From: CAWDLX01 sp963753485
GTDB taxonomy: Bacteria > Actinomycetota > Actinomycetes > Mycobacteriales > Micromonosporaceae
Direction of reading: 5' to 3'
Assembly: GCA_963753485.1 (NCBI GenBank)
Contig: CAVWCL010000013.1
Location: 1 to 64,000 of the forward strand
DNA: 64,000 nucleotides
Below, one piece after another: positions 1 through 8,509 of this stretch. Made by a program: the position numbers and the translations under genes. How positions within the stretch are numbered: the stretch's first letter is position 1; every line of letters begins with the position of its first letter. The notes below the pieces were generated by a model, which was not told where the DNA came from, searched no databases, and saw nothing but the letters and a program-made list of their open reading frames with translations.

Positions 1-583
1 CGGCAATCATGACCTCCTACCCCGGATAACCAGGCGTTGGACCGCACCCAGCCCAGCCTGCCCATGAAGAGAGGGCCGAGCCGGCACGATGACCCACGAC
101 TACAAACGCAACGGGACCACCACCCTGTTCGCAGCCTTAAACGGGCTCAGGGCAAGATCATCGACGATGCATGCCCCGGCACCGCAACCAGGAGTTCATC
201 AAGTTCCTGAAAAAGATCGACGCCGGACCCACGGGCTGGCAGCTCCACCTGATCCTGGACAACTACGCCACCCACACCCACCCCAACGTGAAAGCTGGCT
301 GGCAAACACAAGCGGTTCCACCTGCACTTCACCCCCACCACAGGTCGTGGCTGAACCTGGTCGAACGCTGGTTCCGGGACCTCACTCACAAACCCATCCG
401 ACGCGGTGTGTTCAAAAGCGTCCCCGACCTGAACGCGCCATCGGGACTACCTACGGGCATCACAACAACGATCCGAAATCGTTCGAGTGGACCGCGAACG
501 CCGAAGAGATCCTCGAAAAGGTCCGACGCGGCCGAGTCGCCCTCGCACAAGTGAAAACCTCAAAACTGAGACACTACCACTAG
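1..583 (+). pseudogene. IS630-family transposase remnant, frameshifted
   Basis: This is the C-terminal DDE-domain half of an IS630-family transposase, broken across several frames and cut by the window edge. Recognisable pieces in order are QPSLPMK (about 45-69), MTHDYKRNGTTTLFAALN (89-142), RHRNQEFIKFLKKID and LHLILDNYATH (from 174), HRSWLNLVERWFRDLTHKPI (about 340-399) and NNDPKSFEWTANAEEIL ending in a stop at 583. Single-base indels separate them (for example an extra C near 80). The Asp in ILDNYATH and the Glu in LVERWF are two of the expected metal-binding acidic residues. It cannot make an intact transposase. The family is clear; the number of indels is my estimate. Confidence 0.85.
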
Positions 584-897
584 CGCTGTTTCGACGTGCC
601 GCGAAAAACAACCACACGCTGCCTGCCACGATGACAAAGCCGGCCGCGATCGGCAGCCACGACCCACGCGACCCGCCGCCCCCTCGAGCTGACAACCCGA
701 CCCGGCCGCGCCGCAGAACGTCACCCAGGTCCGCCTGCGTCCGCCTCGACCGTCGGTCATGCGACCATCTTGTCGCGACCGGGCAACGAGGAACAGCAAT
801 CATGGATGCGCCTTCGCGCTACGCCACGATCAGCGGTTGTCACTCGGCGACCCCGGAAGACCTACCTCCGTCTCCACAACAGCACCGCATCCAGTGC
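584..897. other. Intergenic stretch, no gene seen
   Basis: I see no supported gene in this stretch between the transposase remnant and the broken NB-ARC gene. The frames that stay open are short, rich in Arg/Pro/Ser and look like GC-driven noise. It may be decayed sequence from the same degraded island. Confidence 0.5.
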
Positions 898-1938
898 CTA
901 CATGGATGCCCGTTCAGCGTTCGTGGCCGCGGTGGCGAGCAGGTCTGGTTCGGCCTGGTCGCGGGTAGCGCGCTTCACCAACGCATGCACCCGCACGCGC
1001 CGCCGCCCGCCGTCGGCATCTTCACTGTCGTGGTCTTCGACTCGGTCGATCAGGTTGAAGTCGCGCCAAACTGGCCAGCCCGTCGGTGGCCGCGTCGACC
1101 TGGTCCGCCGTGGTGAGCGTCGGACGGTGCTGGTGGAGGTAGTCCAGGGCGGCCGGTGCAATGATGGCTTGCTCGGGGATGCCGTTGGGGTCGAGCAGGT
1201 TCAGCAGGGTCAGGAGCTGTCGGGCCAACCCGGCCGGGCGCAGCTGGTCGGCCGCGCCGACGGACAACAGGAGCGCCGCGGCGACCGGGAGCCGGTAGTC
1301 GTCGGGCATCCCGCCCGGTTCGGGGACCACGTCGAGGAGTTGTTTGGCGTTGGCGAAGCGGCTGCGGTACTGCGCGCTGGTGATGTCCTGGTCGGCGATG
1401 AACGCGGCGGCCTGTCCCAGCATCAGCGGCAGAAAACCCAGATCTTCGGCGAGCTGATCCGGCTGCACCAATCGGTCTGGCCGGTCGGCGAACTTCTCCC
1501 GCAGGTACGTGTGCGCCTCGCCTGGGGTGAACAGACCCACCGGGATGAGGCGACCGCGGCTGGCCAGGGCGGCGTCGCGGCGGCGGGTGGTCACCACCAC
1601 CCGCCCCGATGCCGACGCCGGCGGCCACAGCCCGGACAGGTCGGCCGAATCCGCCGCGTCGTCGAGCACGACCATCCATTGCTGCTTCGTGGTGGCCAGC
1701 CACTCGAGAAAACTCCGGGCGGCACCTCTGGGTCGGAGGGATCGGCCCCGCAGACCTCATGCCCGGCCCGGGCGTATGTGGACACGATGTCGTCGCGGCC
1801 GCGCGCGGTGACCCAGACCAGCACATCCAGCAGCGAGCTATCGAGAAACAGCCGGCACAATGCAGCCGCCAACTGGGTCTTCCCGACTGGCCCAGACTCC
1901 CAAGCGCCGCGTTCCAAGTGGTCGAGCAAGCAACCCAC
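898..1938 (-). pseudogene. NB-ARC/STAND ATPase remnant, at least two frameshifts
   Basis: Three minus-strand frames together read as part of an NB-ARC domain ATPase of the kind that carries C-terminal TPRs in actinomycetes. The first frame (1938 to about 1720) has a degraded P-loop, GPVGKTQLAAAL, then LVWVTARGRDDIVSTYA. After a shift, the second frame (1675 to about 1060) has the Walker B-like MVVLDDAAD, the sensor segment VVVTTRR and the GLPLAL-like stretch LGFLPLMLGQAAAFI. After another shift, the third frame has VRVHALVKRATRD and a stop at 898. The N-terminus and the TPR region are missing. No full-length product is possible, so I call it a pseudogene. Confidence 0.75.
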
Positions 1939-2233
1939 AGTCGCGGACGGTAACTACCGCGTCTCCTACCGACCGCGTGGGGGATGCAAAGACTGTGCAC
2001 AACGACGCCCTGCGCCTCAATCGGCGCGCACCGCTCGCGGCGGTATCTCGCTCATGATCCGGACTACTCGACGGTTGGCCGGATCCAGCCGCGATGCCCG
2101 GCACCAACGGCCACGAAACAGACGAGCACCGTTGGAGCACCATCCGGTCCACAGTGGACCGACAAGTATCGATGACCACCTCGATGCTACCGCGTTTCCG
2201 CAGGTCAGGGCGATGCAACCACTATAGATCTTG

Positions 2234-2306
2234 AGCCGACGCCGAGACTCGAACTCGGAACCGCCCGATTACAAGTCGGGTGCGCTGCCAGTTGCGCCAC
2301 GCCGGC
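2234..2306 (-). tRNA. tRNA-Thr (anticodon TGT)
   Basis: The reverse strand folds as a 73-nt cloverleaf. The acceptor stem pairs GCCGGCG with CGTCGGC, with one G-U pair, and the T-arm contains GTTCGAGTC. The anticodon stem CCCGA/TCGGG closes the loop CTTGTAA, giving anticodon TGT for ACA threonine codons. The discriminator base is T and no CCA is encoded. The 3' end faces the degraded island at 1-1938, the usual side for tRNA-targeted integration. Confidence 0.93.
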
Positions 2307-2493
2307 GAGGGTGCCTCTGCGATCGTACGCCGCGGGCTGGTCGCGGCCGGCCAACCGCGCGGCGCCGAGCTTGGCAGGGGCGTTGGGCGGGTCTACCGTG
2401 AGGTCAACCGCCCGGTTCGGTGTGTCCGCCGGCCAGGCACTTTCACTCGGATCGTCCGGCACGTTCCTGCCGGTGAAAGGACGTGTTTCGCCC

Positions 2494-3597
2494 ATGGCCA
2501 CGGTGACCTACGCCAAAGCGACCCGGGTCTATCCCGGGACCACGCGGCCAGCAGTCGACGCACTCGATCTCAAGATCGCCGATGGGGAGTTCCTCGTCCT
2601 CGTCGGACCGTCCGGCTGCGGCAAATCGACGAGCCTGCGCATGCTCGCCGGTCTCGAGGAGATCGACGAGGGCGCCATCTACATCGACGAGACCGATGTG
2701 ACCAACGTGCCGCCAAAGGCACGCGATATCGCGATGGTCTTCCAGAATTACGCGCTCTACCCACACATGACCGTGTACGACAACATGGCCTTCGCGCTGA
2801 AGCTGCGCAAGACGCCGAAGTCTGAGATCGACCGCCGGGTCAGGGATGCCGCCCGGTTGCTCGACATGGACGACGCGTTGCTGACCCGCAAGCCGAAAGC
2901 ACTCTCTGGCGGGCAGCGCCAGCGGGTGGCCATGGGCCGGGCCATCGTGCGCGAGCCGCAGGTTTTCCTCATGGACGAACCACTCTCCAATCTGGATGCC
3001 AAGCTGCGGGTGCAGACCCGGGCGCAAATCGCCGCGTTGCAGCAACGCCTCGGCGTGACGACCGTCTATGTGACCCACGACCAGGTCGAGGCGATGACCA
3101 TGGGCGACCGGGTCGCGGTCCTGCTCGACGGCGTGCTGCAGCAGGTCGACGGTCCCCGGGCGCTCTACGACGAACCACAGAACGCCTTTGTCGCCGGGTT
3201 CATCGGATCACCGGCGATGAACATCCGCACGGTCGGGCTCACCGACGACGGGGCCGACTTCGGCGGTCTCAAGGTTGCGCTCACCCGCGAGCAGGTGGCG
3301 GCCGCGCGCGCCGACGGCGGCGGGAACAGGGTCACGATCGGCTTCCGGCCGGAGCACTGTGAGCTGGTCACCGGCGGCGAAGGTGGGGTGCCGGTCGTCG
3401 TCGAGCTGGTCGAGGAGCTGGGCTCGGACGCGTACGTACACGGCAGCGCCCTGCTCAACGGCGGCGACGAGAGCAGCACCATCGTGGTGCGCACCGACGG
3501 TCGGGTGGTTCCCCCCCGCATCGGCGAGACCGTGTACGTGCGGCCGCGCCCCGGCGCGCAGCACGTCTTCCACGCGGCCACCGGCAACCGCCTGTAG
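2494..3597 (+). CDS. ugpC: Sugar ABC transporter ATP-binding subunit (UgpC/MsiK type)
   Basis: This 367-aa cytoplasmic ATPase would energise carbohydrate import. Walker A is GPSGCGKST near residue 37, the signature is LSGGQRQRVAMGRA near 135 and Walker B is VFLMDEPLSNLD, followed by a switch His in YVTHDQVEA. The C-terminal third is the MalK/UgpC-type regulatory OB-fold region with GFRPEHCEL. The start is the ATG at 2494 with GAAAGGA 13-19 bases upstream; the frame is open further up, but those residues do not look like protein. No permease or binding-protein genes are adjacent, so it may serve several sugar importers, as MsiK does in streptomycetes. Substrate is unknown. Confidence 0.92.
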   Translation: MATVTYAKATRVYPGTTRPAVDALDLKIADGEFLVLVGPSGCGKSTSLRMLAGLEEIDEGAIYIDETDVTNVPPKARDIAMVFQNYALYPHMTVYDNMAFALKLRKTPKSEIDRRVRDAARLLDMDDALLTRKPKALSGGQRQRVAMGRAIVREPQVFLMDEPLSNLDAKLRVQTRAQIAALQQRLGVTTVYVTHDQVEAMTMGDRVAVLLDGVLQQVDGPRALYDEPQNAFVAGFIGSPAMNIRTVGLTDDGADFGGLKVALTREQVAAARADGGGNRVTIGFRPEHCELVTGGEGGVPVVVELVEELGSDAYVHGSALLNGGDESSTIVVRTDGRVVPPRIGETVYVRPRPGAQHVFHAATGNRL

Positions 3598-3607
3598 GGG
3601 ATCGCAC

Positions 3608-3639
3608 CCGGGGTGGGCGAGTGGACCCGCCCGCCCCGG
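3608..3639 (+). terminator. Hairpin after the ABC ATPase gene
   Basis: Inverted repeat CCGGGGTGGGCG / CGCCCGCCCCGG forms a 12-bp stem with one G-T pair and an 8-base loop, 11 bases after the ATPase stop. There is no T-tract, which is common for actinobacterial terminators. It lies just ahead of the next gene's start box. Confidence 0.55.
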
Positions 3640-3651
3640 TAACCTCACCAC

Positions 3652-4320
3652 GTGATCCGTTGGCGATTCGACATCGTGCTCGCCTGCGGGCTGCTCGCCG
3701 TCACGGCAACGCTCACCACCGCGCCGGTACGGGCGATCGACCTGGCCGCCCGCGACCTGGCGGACACGTACCGGCCAAGGCTGGGCTATGACGTCGCGGT
3801 CACGGTCAACCGGCTCGGCTCCGGCGGTTGGCTCGCCGCGATCGCCGCGGTCACCGCGGTCACCTTCGCCATCCGGCGGCGCAGCCTATGGCCACTGGCA
3901 CCGGTGGCCGTCGCCGCCGCCGCCGTCGCCGGCTGCACCGAGCCGATCAAGCTGCTCGTGCACCGGGCGGCGCCGCACGTCACCGACGCGGACGGAGTGT
4001 CGTTCCCGTCCGGGCACGCGGTGAACACGGTCGTCTGGTACGGCGTGCTCTGCCTGCTCGCCGGCGCCTGGCTGCACCCCACGGCCCGGATGTGGCTGCG
4101 CTGGACCCCGCCGCTGCTGGTCGGCGTGGCCAACGCGTACCTCCAATTCCACTGGATCACCGACCTGGTGGCCGGTTTCTTCCTCGGCGTCCTGATCGAC
4201 CGCCAGCTGGCCCGGGTGCGCTGGCCACGCCTCGATCAGACCCGCAGGACCTCGACGCCGGCCGCCTGCAGCGGCGCCAATGCGGCCTCGGTCGCGTCCG
4301 CGTCGGTGACCAACGTGTGA
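3652..4320 (+). CDS. PAP2-superfamily membrane phosphatase
   Basis: This 222-aa integral membrane protein belongs to the PAP2 lipid-phosphatase family. The three signature blocks are visible: KLLVHRAAPH near residue 99, SFPSGHAV near 117 and HWITDLVAGFFLG near 167, which supply the Lys/Arg, His and His-Asp active-site residues. Hydrophobic stretches around these fit about five membrane spans. The start is GTG 3652, six bases after TAACCT, so it is probably leaderless. Its last 85 bases overlap the convergent DeoR-family gene. Likely substrate is a prenyl or lipid phosphate; that is inferred from the family only. Confidence 0.88.
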   Translation: MIRWRFDIVLACGLLAVTATLTTAPVRAIDLAARDLADTYRPRLGYDVAVTVNRLGSGGWLAAIAAVTAVTFAIRRRSLWPLAPVAVAAAAVAGCTEPIKLLVHRAAPHVTDADGVSFPSGHAVNTVVWYGVLCLLAGAWLHPTARMWLRWTPPLLVGVANAYLQFHWITDLVAGFFLGVLIDRQLARVRWPRLDQTRRTSTPAACSGANAASVASASVTNV

Positions 4321-5024
4321 ACCTTCTCGGCCGCGCAGACCCGGGCAAACGCGTGTTGGCCGAGTTTGGAGGAGTCGGCGAGGACCACGACGCGCCGAGC
4401 CCGGGATGCGAGCAGGCTGTTCATCGCGGCCTCGCCCTCGTGGTGGGACGCCGCGCCGAGCTCGGCGTCGATGGCGTCGACGCCGAGGAACGCCACGTCG
4501 AGCGTCAGTTCCTGCAGGATGCCGGTCGCCAGTGGCCCGACCAGTTCGTAGGACTGTGGCCGGACCACCCCGCCGGTCACCACGATCTTCATGCGGGACC
4601 GGACGATCAGCTCGTTGGCGATGTTGAGCGCATTCGTGACCACGGTCAGCTGCGGGCCGTCCGGGCCGGTCCCGGCGAGGTCGGGTCGAGCGGCGAGCGC
4701 CCGGGCGACCTCGGTGGTGGTGGTGCCGCCGGTGAGCCCAACCACCATCGCCGGGGCGACCAGCGAGGCCGCCGCGACGCCGATGCGCTGCTTCTCGGGT
4801 GCATGCTTGGCCGACTTGTACCGCAACGGGAGGTCATAGGAGACGCCGTTCACCACCGCGCCGCCCCGGGTTCGTGTGATCATTTGCTGTTGAGCGAGCT
4901 GATCGAAGTCACGCCGGACCGTCGCCTGGGACACCACGAGGCGCTCGGCGGCGTCCTCAACGCTGATCCGACCGGTCTCCGTCAGCAGCTCGAGGAGCGC
5001 GTTCCAGCGCGCGACGCGGTCCAC
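4236..5024 (-). CDS. DeoR/GlpR-family transcriptional regulator
   Basis: This 262-aa regulator has an N-terminal DeoR helix-turn-helix (GRISVEDAAERL..SQATVRRDF) and a C-terminal sugar-phosphate-binding DeoRC domain (VGLTGGTTTTEVARAL, VVTNALNIA, FLGVDAID). I place the start at GTG 5024 because AAGGAGG lies five bases before it; an upstream in-frame ATG at 5078 would add 18 poor residues. It is divergent from the ROK kinase-nagA operon, and a perfect palindrome lies between them, so it probably represses those genes and responds to an amino-sugar phosphate. Its 3' end overlaps the PAP2 gene on the other strand. Confidence 0.92.
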   Translation of the reverse strand: MDRVARWNALLELLTETGRISVEDAAERLVVSQATVRRDFDQLAQQQMITRTRGGAVVNGVSYDLPLRYKSAKHAPEKQRIGVAAASLVAPAMVVGLTGGTTTTEVARALAARPDLAGTGPDGPQLTVVTNALNIANELIVRSRMKIVVTGGVVRPQSYELVGPLATGILQELTLDVAFLGVDAIDAELGAASHHEGEAAMNSLLASRARRVVVLADSSKLGQHAFARVCAAEKVHTLVTDADATEAALAPLQAAGVEVLRV

Positions 5025-5050
5025 GTCGACCTCCTTGTCGGCCGGTAGCT

Positions 5051-5064
5051 GCGCACATGTGCGC
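5051..5064. promoter_or_regulatory. Palindromic operator between deoR-type regulator and ROK gene
   Basis: GCGCACATGTGCGC is a perfect 14-bp palindrome, 26 bases upstream of the regulator start. The half-site TGCGCA appears again at 5114-5119, directly ahead of the ROK start codon, and a related TGATGCGCG lies between them. TAACGT at 5099-5104 could be the -10 box for the ROK gene. This arrangement suits the binding site of the divergent DeoR-family protein. Confidence 0.6.
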
Positions 5065-5120
5065 GCTACGTTGCACAATGATGCGCGAAACCCCCGACTA
5101 ACGTCGAGTCAGGTGCGCAA

Positions 5121-6122
5121 ATGACACGGAATCACGCGGTCACCCTCGCCGTCGACGTCGGCGGCACCAGCATCAAGTGCGCCGTGATCGACGAGTCCGG
5201 CTCGCTCCGGTACGCCGACCGTCACCTGACCGGGGCCGAGAGAGGCCCGGCGGCGGTGGTGGCCACGATCCTCGACGCGGCCGCCGGCCTCGCCGACCAC
5301 GCCCGTGACCTGGGACTGGATCCGATCGCCGCCGGTGTCGTGGTGCCGTCGGTGGTCACCGGGGGGATCGCCGTCTGGTCGGCCAACCTCGGACTGCGTG
5401 ATGTCCCGCTCCGCGATCTCGTCGCCGACCGGACCGGCCTGCCGGCGGTGCTCGGTCATGACGTCCGGGCCGGCGCACTCGCCGAGGCCCGCCTCGGCGC
5501 CGGTCGAGCCACCCGGCGGCTGCTCTTCGTCGCCATCGGCACCGGTATCGCGGGTGGATTCGTGCTCGACGGCGAGATCGACCACGGGGCGCACGGCGCG
5601 GCCGGTGAGATCGGGCACGTTGCGGTGCGCACCGGCCCGCAAGCACCGGCCTGCCGCTGTGGTGGGCGCGGCTGCCTGGAGATGTACGCCTCGGCCGCGG
5701 CGATCGCGCGGGCGTACGCGTACGCCGCCGGTCAGGTGTCACCGGTGGCGGCGGTCCCGACCATGGTGGACGCGGCCCCCGGCTACCACGGGTCGGTCGC
5801 GGTGACCAGCGAAGGGGCCGAGGGGGTCGCCCGCCGCGTCCACGACGGCGACCCGCTCGCCCAGCAGGTATGGGCCGGCGCCGTGGAGGCTTTGGCCGAC
5901 GGCCTGCTCACCGCGATCGCGTTCTACGACCCGTCGGTGATCGCCCTCGGTGGCGGCCTGGCCGAGGCCGAGGACGTCCTGCTGGACCCGCTGCGCACGG
6001 CGCTGGAGCAGCGCCGTACCTTCCACCAGCTCCCCCAGGTCGTGCAGGCCGAACTGGGCGACAGCGCCGGCTGCCACGGCGCCGCCATCCTCGCCTGGGA
6101 CCTGATCGGCCGGCACCGGTGA
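5121..6122 (+). CDS. ROK-family sugar kinase, probable glucokinase/N-acetylglucosamine kinase
   Basis: This 333-aa ROK kinase should phosphorylate a hexose or N-acetylhexosamine with ATP. It begins with the phosphate-binding LAVDVGGTSIK, has LGHDVRAGALAEA with the likely catalytic Asp near residue 115, GTGIAGGFVLDG, GEIGHVAV and the zinc motif CRCGGRGCLE near 174. The C-terminal IALGGGLAEAEDVLL completes the fold. It ends in a four-base overlap with nagA (GTGA), so the two are translationally coupled. That neighbour makes N-acetylglucosamine or a related amino sugar the best guess for the substrate. Control is probably by the divergent DeoR-type regulator. Confidence 0.9.
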   Translation: MTRNHAVTLAVDVGGTSIKCAVIDESGSLRYADRHLTGAERGPAAVVATILDAAAGLADHARDLGLDPIAAGVVVPSVVTGGIAVWSANLGLRDVPLRDLVADRTGLPAVLGHDVRAGALAEARLGAGRATRRLLFVAIGTGIAGGFVLDGEIDHGAHGAAGEIGHVAVRTGPQAPACRCGGRGCLEMYASAAAIARAYAYAAGQVSPVAAVPTMVDAAPGYHGSVAVTSEGAEGVARRVHDGDPLAQQVWAGAVEALADGLLTAIAFYDPSVIALGGGLAEAEDVLLDPLRTALEQRRTFHQLPQVVQAELGDSAGCHGAAILAWDLIGRHR

Positions 6123-7237
6123 GCCGGTCCCTGCGCGGGCACGTGGTCACCCCGGAGGGGATCATCGCGGACGGGGTGGTCACCCTCGACCGCGGCCGGA
6201 TCAGCGCCGTCGACGATGCGGGGCCGAGCCGACGCCGGCCGGGGCGCGAGCGGTGGATAGTGCCCGGCTTTGTCGACCTGCACGTGCATGGCGGCGGCGG
6301 GCACAGCTTCACCACCGGCGACCCGGACGACGCCAGGGCGGTGGCCGCGTTCCACACCCGGCACGGCACCACCACCATGCTCGCGAGTCTGGTCTCGGCC
6401 AGCCGGGCCGAGCTGCGCTCGGCCACCCAAGCACTGGCGCCGCTGGTGCCGGCGGGTGTGCTGGCCGGGGTGCACCACGAGGGGCCGTACCTCTCGGCGG
6501 CGCGGTGCGGCGCACACAACCCGGCCGACCTGCGCGACCCCGACCTGGACGAGCTCAACGAACTGCTCGAGCCCGGGGCGGCGCGGATGATGACGCTGGC
6601 GCCGGAGCGTAGCGGCGCCCTCGACGCCATCCGGCTGCTGGTCGAACGGGGCGTGGTGGCGGCGATCGGGCACACCGACGCCACGTACGAACAGACCCTG
6701 GCCGCCGTCGCGGCCGGAGCGAGCGTGGCTACCCATCTCGGCAACGCGATGCGGCCGATGCACCAGCGCGACCCCGGGCCGATCATCGCCCTGCTCGACG
6801 CCACTCGGGTCGTCTGCGAACAGGTCGCTGACGGGATACACCTGCACGACGGGATGCTGCGCCACACGGTACGCTCGGCCGGCCCCGCGCGGGTCGCGCT
6901 GGTGACCGACGCGATGGCCGCGGCCGGCATGCCGGATGGGTCCTACGAGTTGGGCGGCCAACCGGTCACGGTGAGCCTGGGCGTGGCCCGCCTCACCGGT
7001 AACCAGGCGATCGCCGGCAGCACGCTGACCATGGATGCCGCCCTGCGGCATACTGTCCATAGTGGAGTTAGTCTCGCCGACGCGGTCACCATGGCGTCGA
7101 CCACGCCGGCCCGGGTTCTCGGGCTCGCGGACGAGGTCGGGGCGATCGCGCCCGGCCTGCGGGCCGACCTGGTGCTGCTGGACCGGGAACTACACGTGAC
7201 CGGTGTGCTACGTCAGGGCGTACCGTACCGGGCCTGA
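6119..7237 (+). CDS. nagA: N-acetylglucosamine-6-phosphate deacetylase
   Basis: This 372-aa amidohydrolase should convert GlcNAc-6-phosphate to GlcN-6-phosphate and acetate in the cytoplasm. Metal-site and substrate motifs are present: DLHVHGGGGHSF, HHEGPYLS (metal Glu), GHTDATYEQT, THLGNAM and LVTDAMAAAG with the catalytic Asp. The length is normal for NagA. The start is GTG 6119, overlapping the ROK stop by four bases; the frame is open far upstream through the kinase gene, but that part is not coding. The pair forms an amino-sugar salvage operon. No nagB is seen in the window. Confidence 0.93.
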   Translation: MSRSLRGHVVTPEGIIADGVVTLDRGRISAVDDAGPSRRRPGRERWIVPGFVDLHVHGGGGHSFTTGDPDDARAVAAFHTRHGTTTMLASLVSASRAELRSATQALAPLVPAGVLAGVHHEGPYLSAARCGAHNPADLRDPDLDELNELLEPGAARMMTLAPERSGALDAIRLLVERGVVAAIGHTDATYEQTLAAVAAGASVATHLGNAMRPMHQRDPGPIIALLDATRVVCEQVADGIHLHDGMLRHTVRSAGPARVALVTDAMAAAGMPDGSYELGGQPVTVSLGVARLTGNQAIAGSTLTMDAALRHTVHSGVSLADAVTMASTTPARVLGLADEVGAIAPGLRADLVLLDRELHVTGVLRQGVPYRA

Positions 7238-7305
7238 CGGCACAGATCACATCGCCCCGGCGCGGAGAGTCGCCTGCGGCAGCCGGCTACCATAGCCTGC
7301 CCGGT

Positions 7306-7686
7306 GTGGACACCCACGCTCCGCTCGATCTCGGCCTCAACGTCGACGAGCTCGATCTCGACCCGAGCGTCGACGAGCTCGACCTCAACGTCGACGACGA
7401 GATCGAAGCGGACGCCGCCGCGATCGTCGCCGGGCTCGGCGCGGACGCCGCCCTGGTGCTCACCGCCGACCAGCGAGCAATCCTCGAATTCGAGCGGCAG
7501 TGGTGGCGTCGACCGGGCGCCAAGGAACAGGCGATCCGGGACAACTTCGAGATCTCGCCGACCCGGTACTACCAGGCCCTCAACGCGATCCTGGACCTGC
7601 CGCAGGCGGTGCGGTACGACCCGACTCTGGTGCACCGCCTGCAGCGGGTGCGTACCGCCGCCGTCCGTACCCGCCGGCCGGCATAA
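7306..7686 (+). CDS. DUF3263-domain protein
   Basis: A 126-aa protein whose C-terminal half matches the actinobacterial DUF3263 family: EFERQWWRRPGAKEQAIRD followed by FEISPTRYYQALNAILD. The N-terminal 35 residues are an acidic repeat built from LDLNVDEL-like units. The start is GTG 7306, seven bases after TAGCCT, so it is likely leaderless. The domain resembles a small helical DNA-binding module, but its function is not established. A downstream -1 frame carries a C2H2-like motif and then couples to the lipoprotein gene. Confidence 0.85.
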   Translation: MDTHAPLDLGLNVDELDLDPSVDELDLNVDDEIEADAAAIVAGLGADAALVLTADQRAILEFERQWWRRPGAKEQAIRDNFEISPTRYYQALNAILDLPQAVRYDPTLVHRLQRVRTAAVRTRRPA

Positions 7687-7790
7687 CCCGGCTCGAAGTC
7701 TGCCCCGGCTGTCGGCTACTTGACCTGGCACCGGACGACGCCGACCGGCACACTCGATCGCACATGAGGTTCGTGAAGGGCATGCCATGA
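7683..7790 (+). other. Possible C2H2-type micro-ORF or frameshifted extension of DUF3263
   Basis: In the -1 frame relative to the DUF3263 gene, the sequence reads ITRLEVCPGCRLLDL, an acidic linker, then HTRSHMRFVKGMP and stop. The cysteines and histidines are spaced C-x2-C-x12-H-x3-H, as in a C2H2 zinc finger. The stop TGA overlaps the ATG of the lipoprotein gene (ATGA), as expected of a translated upstream frame. No ATG, GTG or TTG opens this stretch; the only candidate is an ATA overlapping the DUF3263 stop. It may be reached by a -1 shift, reflect an indel, or be coincidence. Confidence 0.3.
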
Positions 7791-8455
7791 AACTCCAGGC
7801 CTGGTCGGCCTTCCACAGTAGACGGACCGGCACCCGCGCGGTCATCGCGCTGCTCGCCCTGACCGCGCTCACCGTGCTCGCCGGCTGCAACCGCAACGGC
7901 GCCACGCCGCCACCAGCCGGGATCTCGACGACCCCGGCGACCACCGCGACGGCATCGCCGACGCCGACCGGGACACCGAGCCCGACGCCGCCACCCACCG
8001 ATCCGGCGATCGTCTTCGCCGCCGACGGCATCGGGCCTTACGTCATCGGCACCTCTCTGACCGACCTGCAGGATCACGGCAGTCTGGCCAACATCGAGGA
8101 GAGTCCGTTCTGCACCGACGCCAAGGGCGCGGACGCCACCGGCCTCTACGCCGGGAAGATCACCCTCACCTTCCGCAGCGGGCGCCTGACCGCCATCCAC
8201 ACCCTCTCCACCGCGTACGTAACGCCCTCCGGCGCCCGAATCGGGATGAGCCTGACGGCGTTGCAGGGCATCTACGGCAGCCGGGGCACGTTGATCAACG
8301 GCTCCCTGTCGAACAAGGGCTACTCGGTAAGGGTCGCCGCCACCGGCCTGGCCATCGTGTTCCTGCTCGACTCGACCAACACCAAGGTGGCCGCGATGAG
8401 TGGCGGTGAGGCACAGGCCCTCGAGGACGCGGTCCGCCACGGCGAGGGTTGCTGA
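7787..8455 (+). CDS. Putative lipoprotein
   Basis: A 222-aa exported protein. It has a basic start, a hydrophobic segment and a lipobox LAGC at about residues 33-36, then a Thr/Pro/Ala-rich linker (about 45-72) typical of a cell-wall spacer. The folded part, from DPAIVFAADGIGPYVIG, contains IGTSLTDLQ and later IGMSLTALQGIYGSRG, which look like two related repeats. Two cysteines (SPFCTDA and the C-terminal EGC) could pair. No family was recognised. The ATG overlaps the end of the preceding C2H2-like frame. A copy of the dispersed GC-rich repeat lies 55 bases after its stop. Confidence 0.8.
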   Translation: MKLQAWSAFHSRRTGTRAVIALLALTALTVLAGCNRNGATPPPAGISTTPATTATASPTPTGTPSPTPPPTDPAIVFAADGIGPYVIGTSLTDLQDHGSLANIEESPFCTDAKGADATGLYAGKITLTFRSGRLTAIHTLSTAYVTPSGARIGMSLTALQGIYGSRGTLINGSLSNKGYSVRVAATGLAIVFLLDSTNTKVAAMSGGEAQALEDAVRHGEGC

Positions 8456-8509
8456 GAGCCGGCTGAGACCGCCCGCCCGGCGCCAGCCGGGTCAGCGCCG
8501 TTGCAGTCC

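Noticed and set aside
770..2227. A 485-aa plus-strand protein
   Set aside because: It is opposite the NB-ARC remnant, which has real motifs on the minus strand; the plus-strand translation has none.
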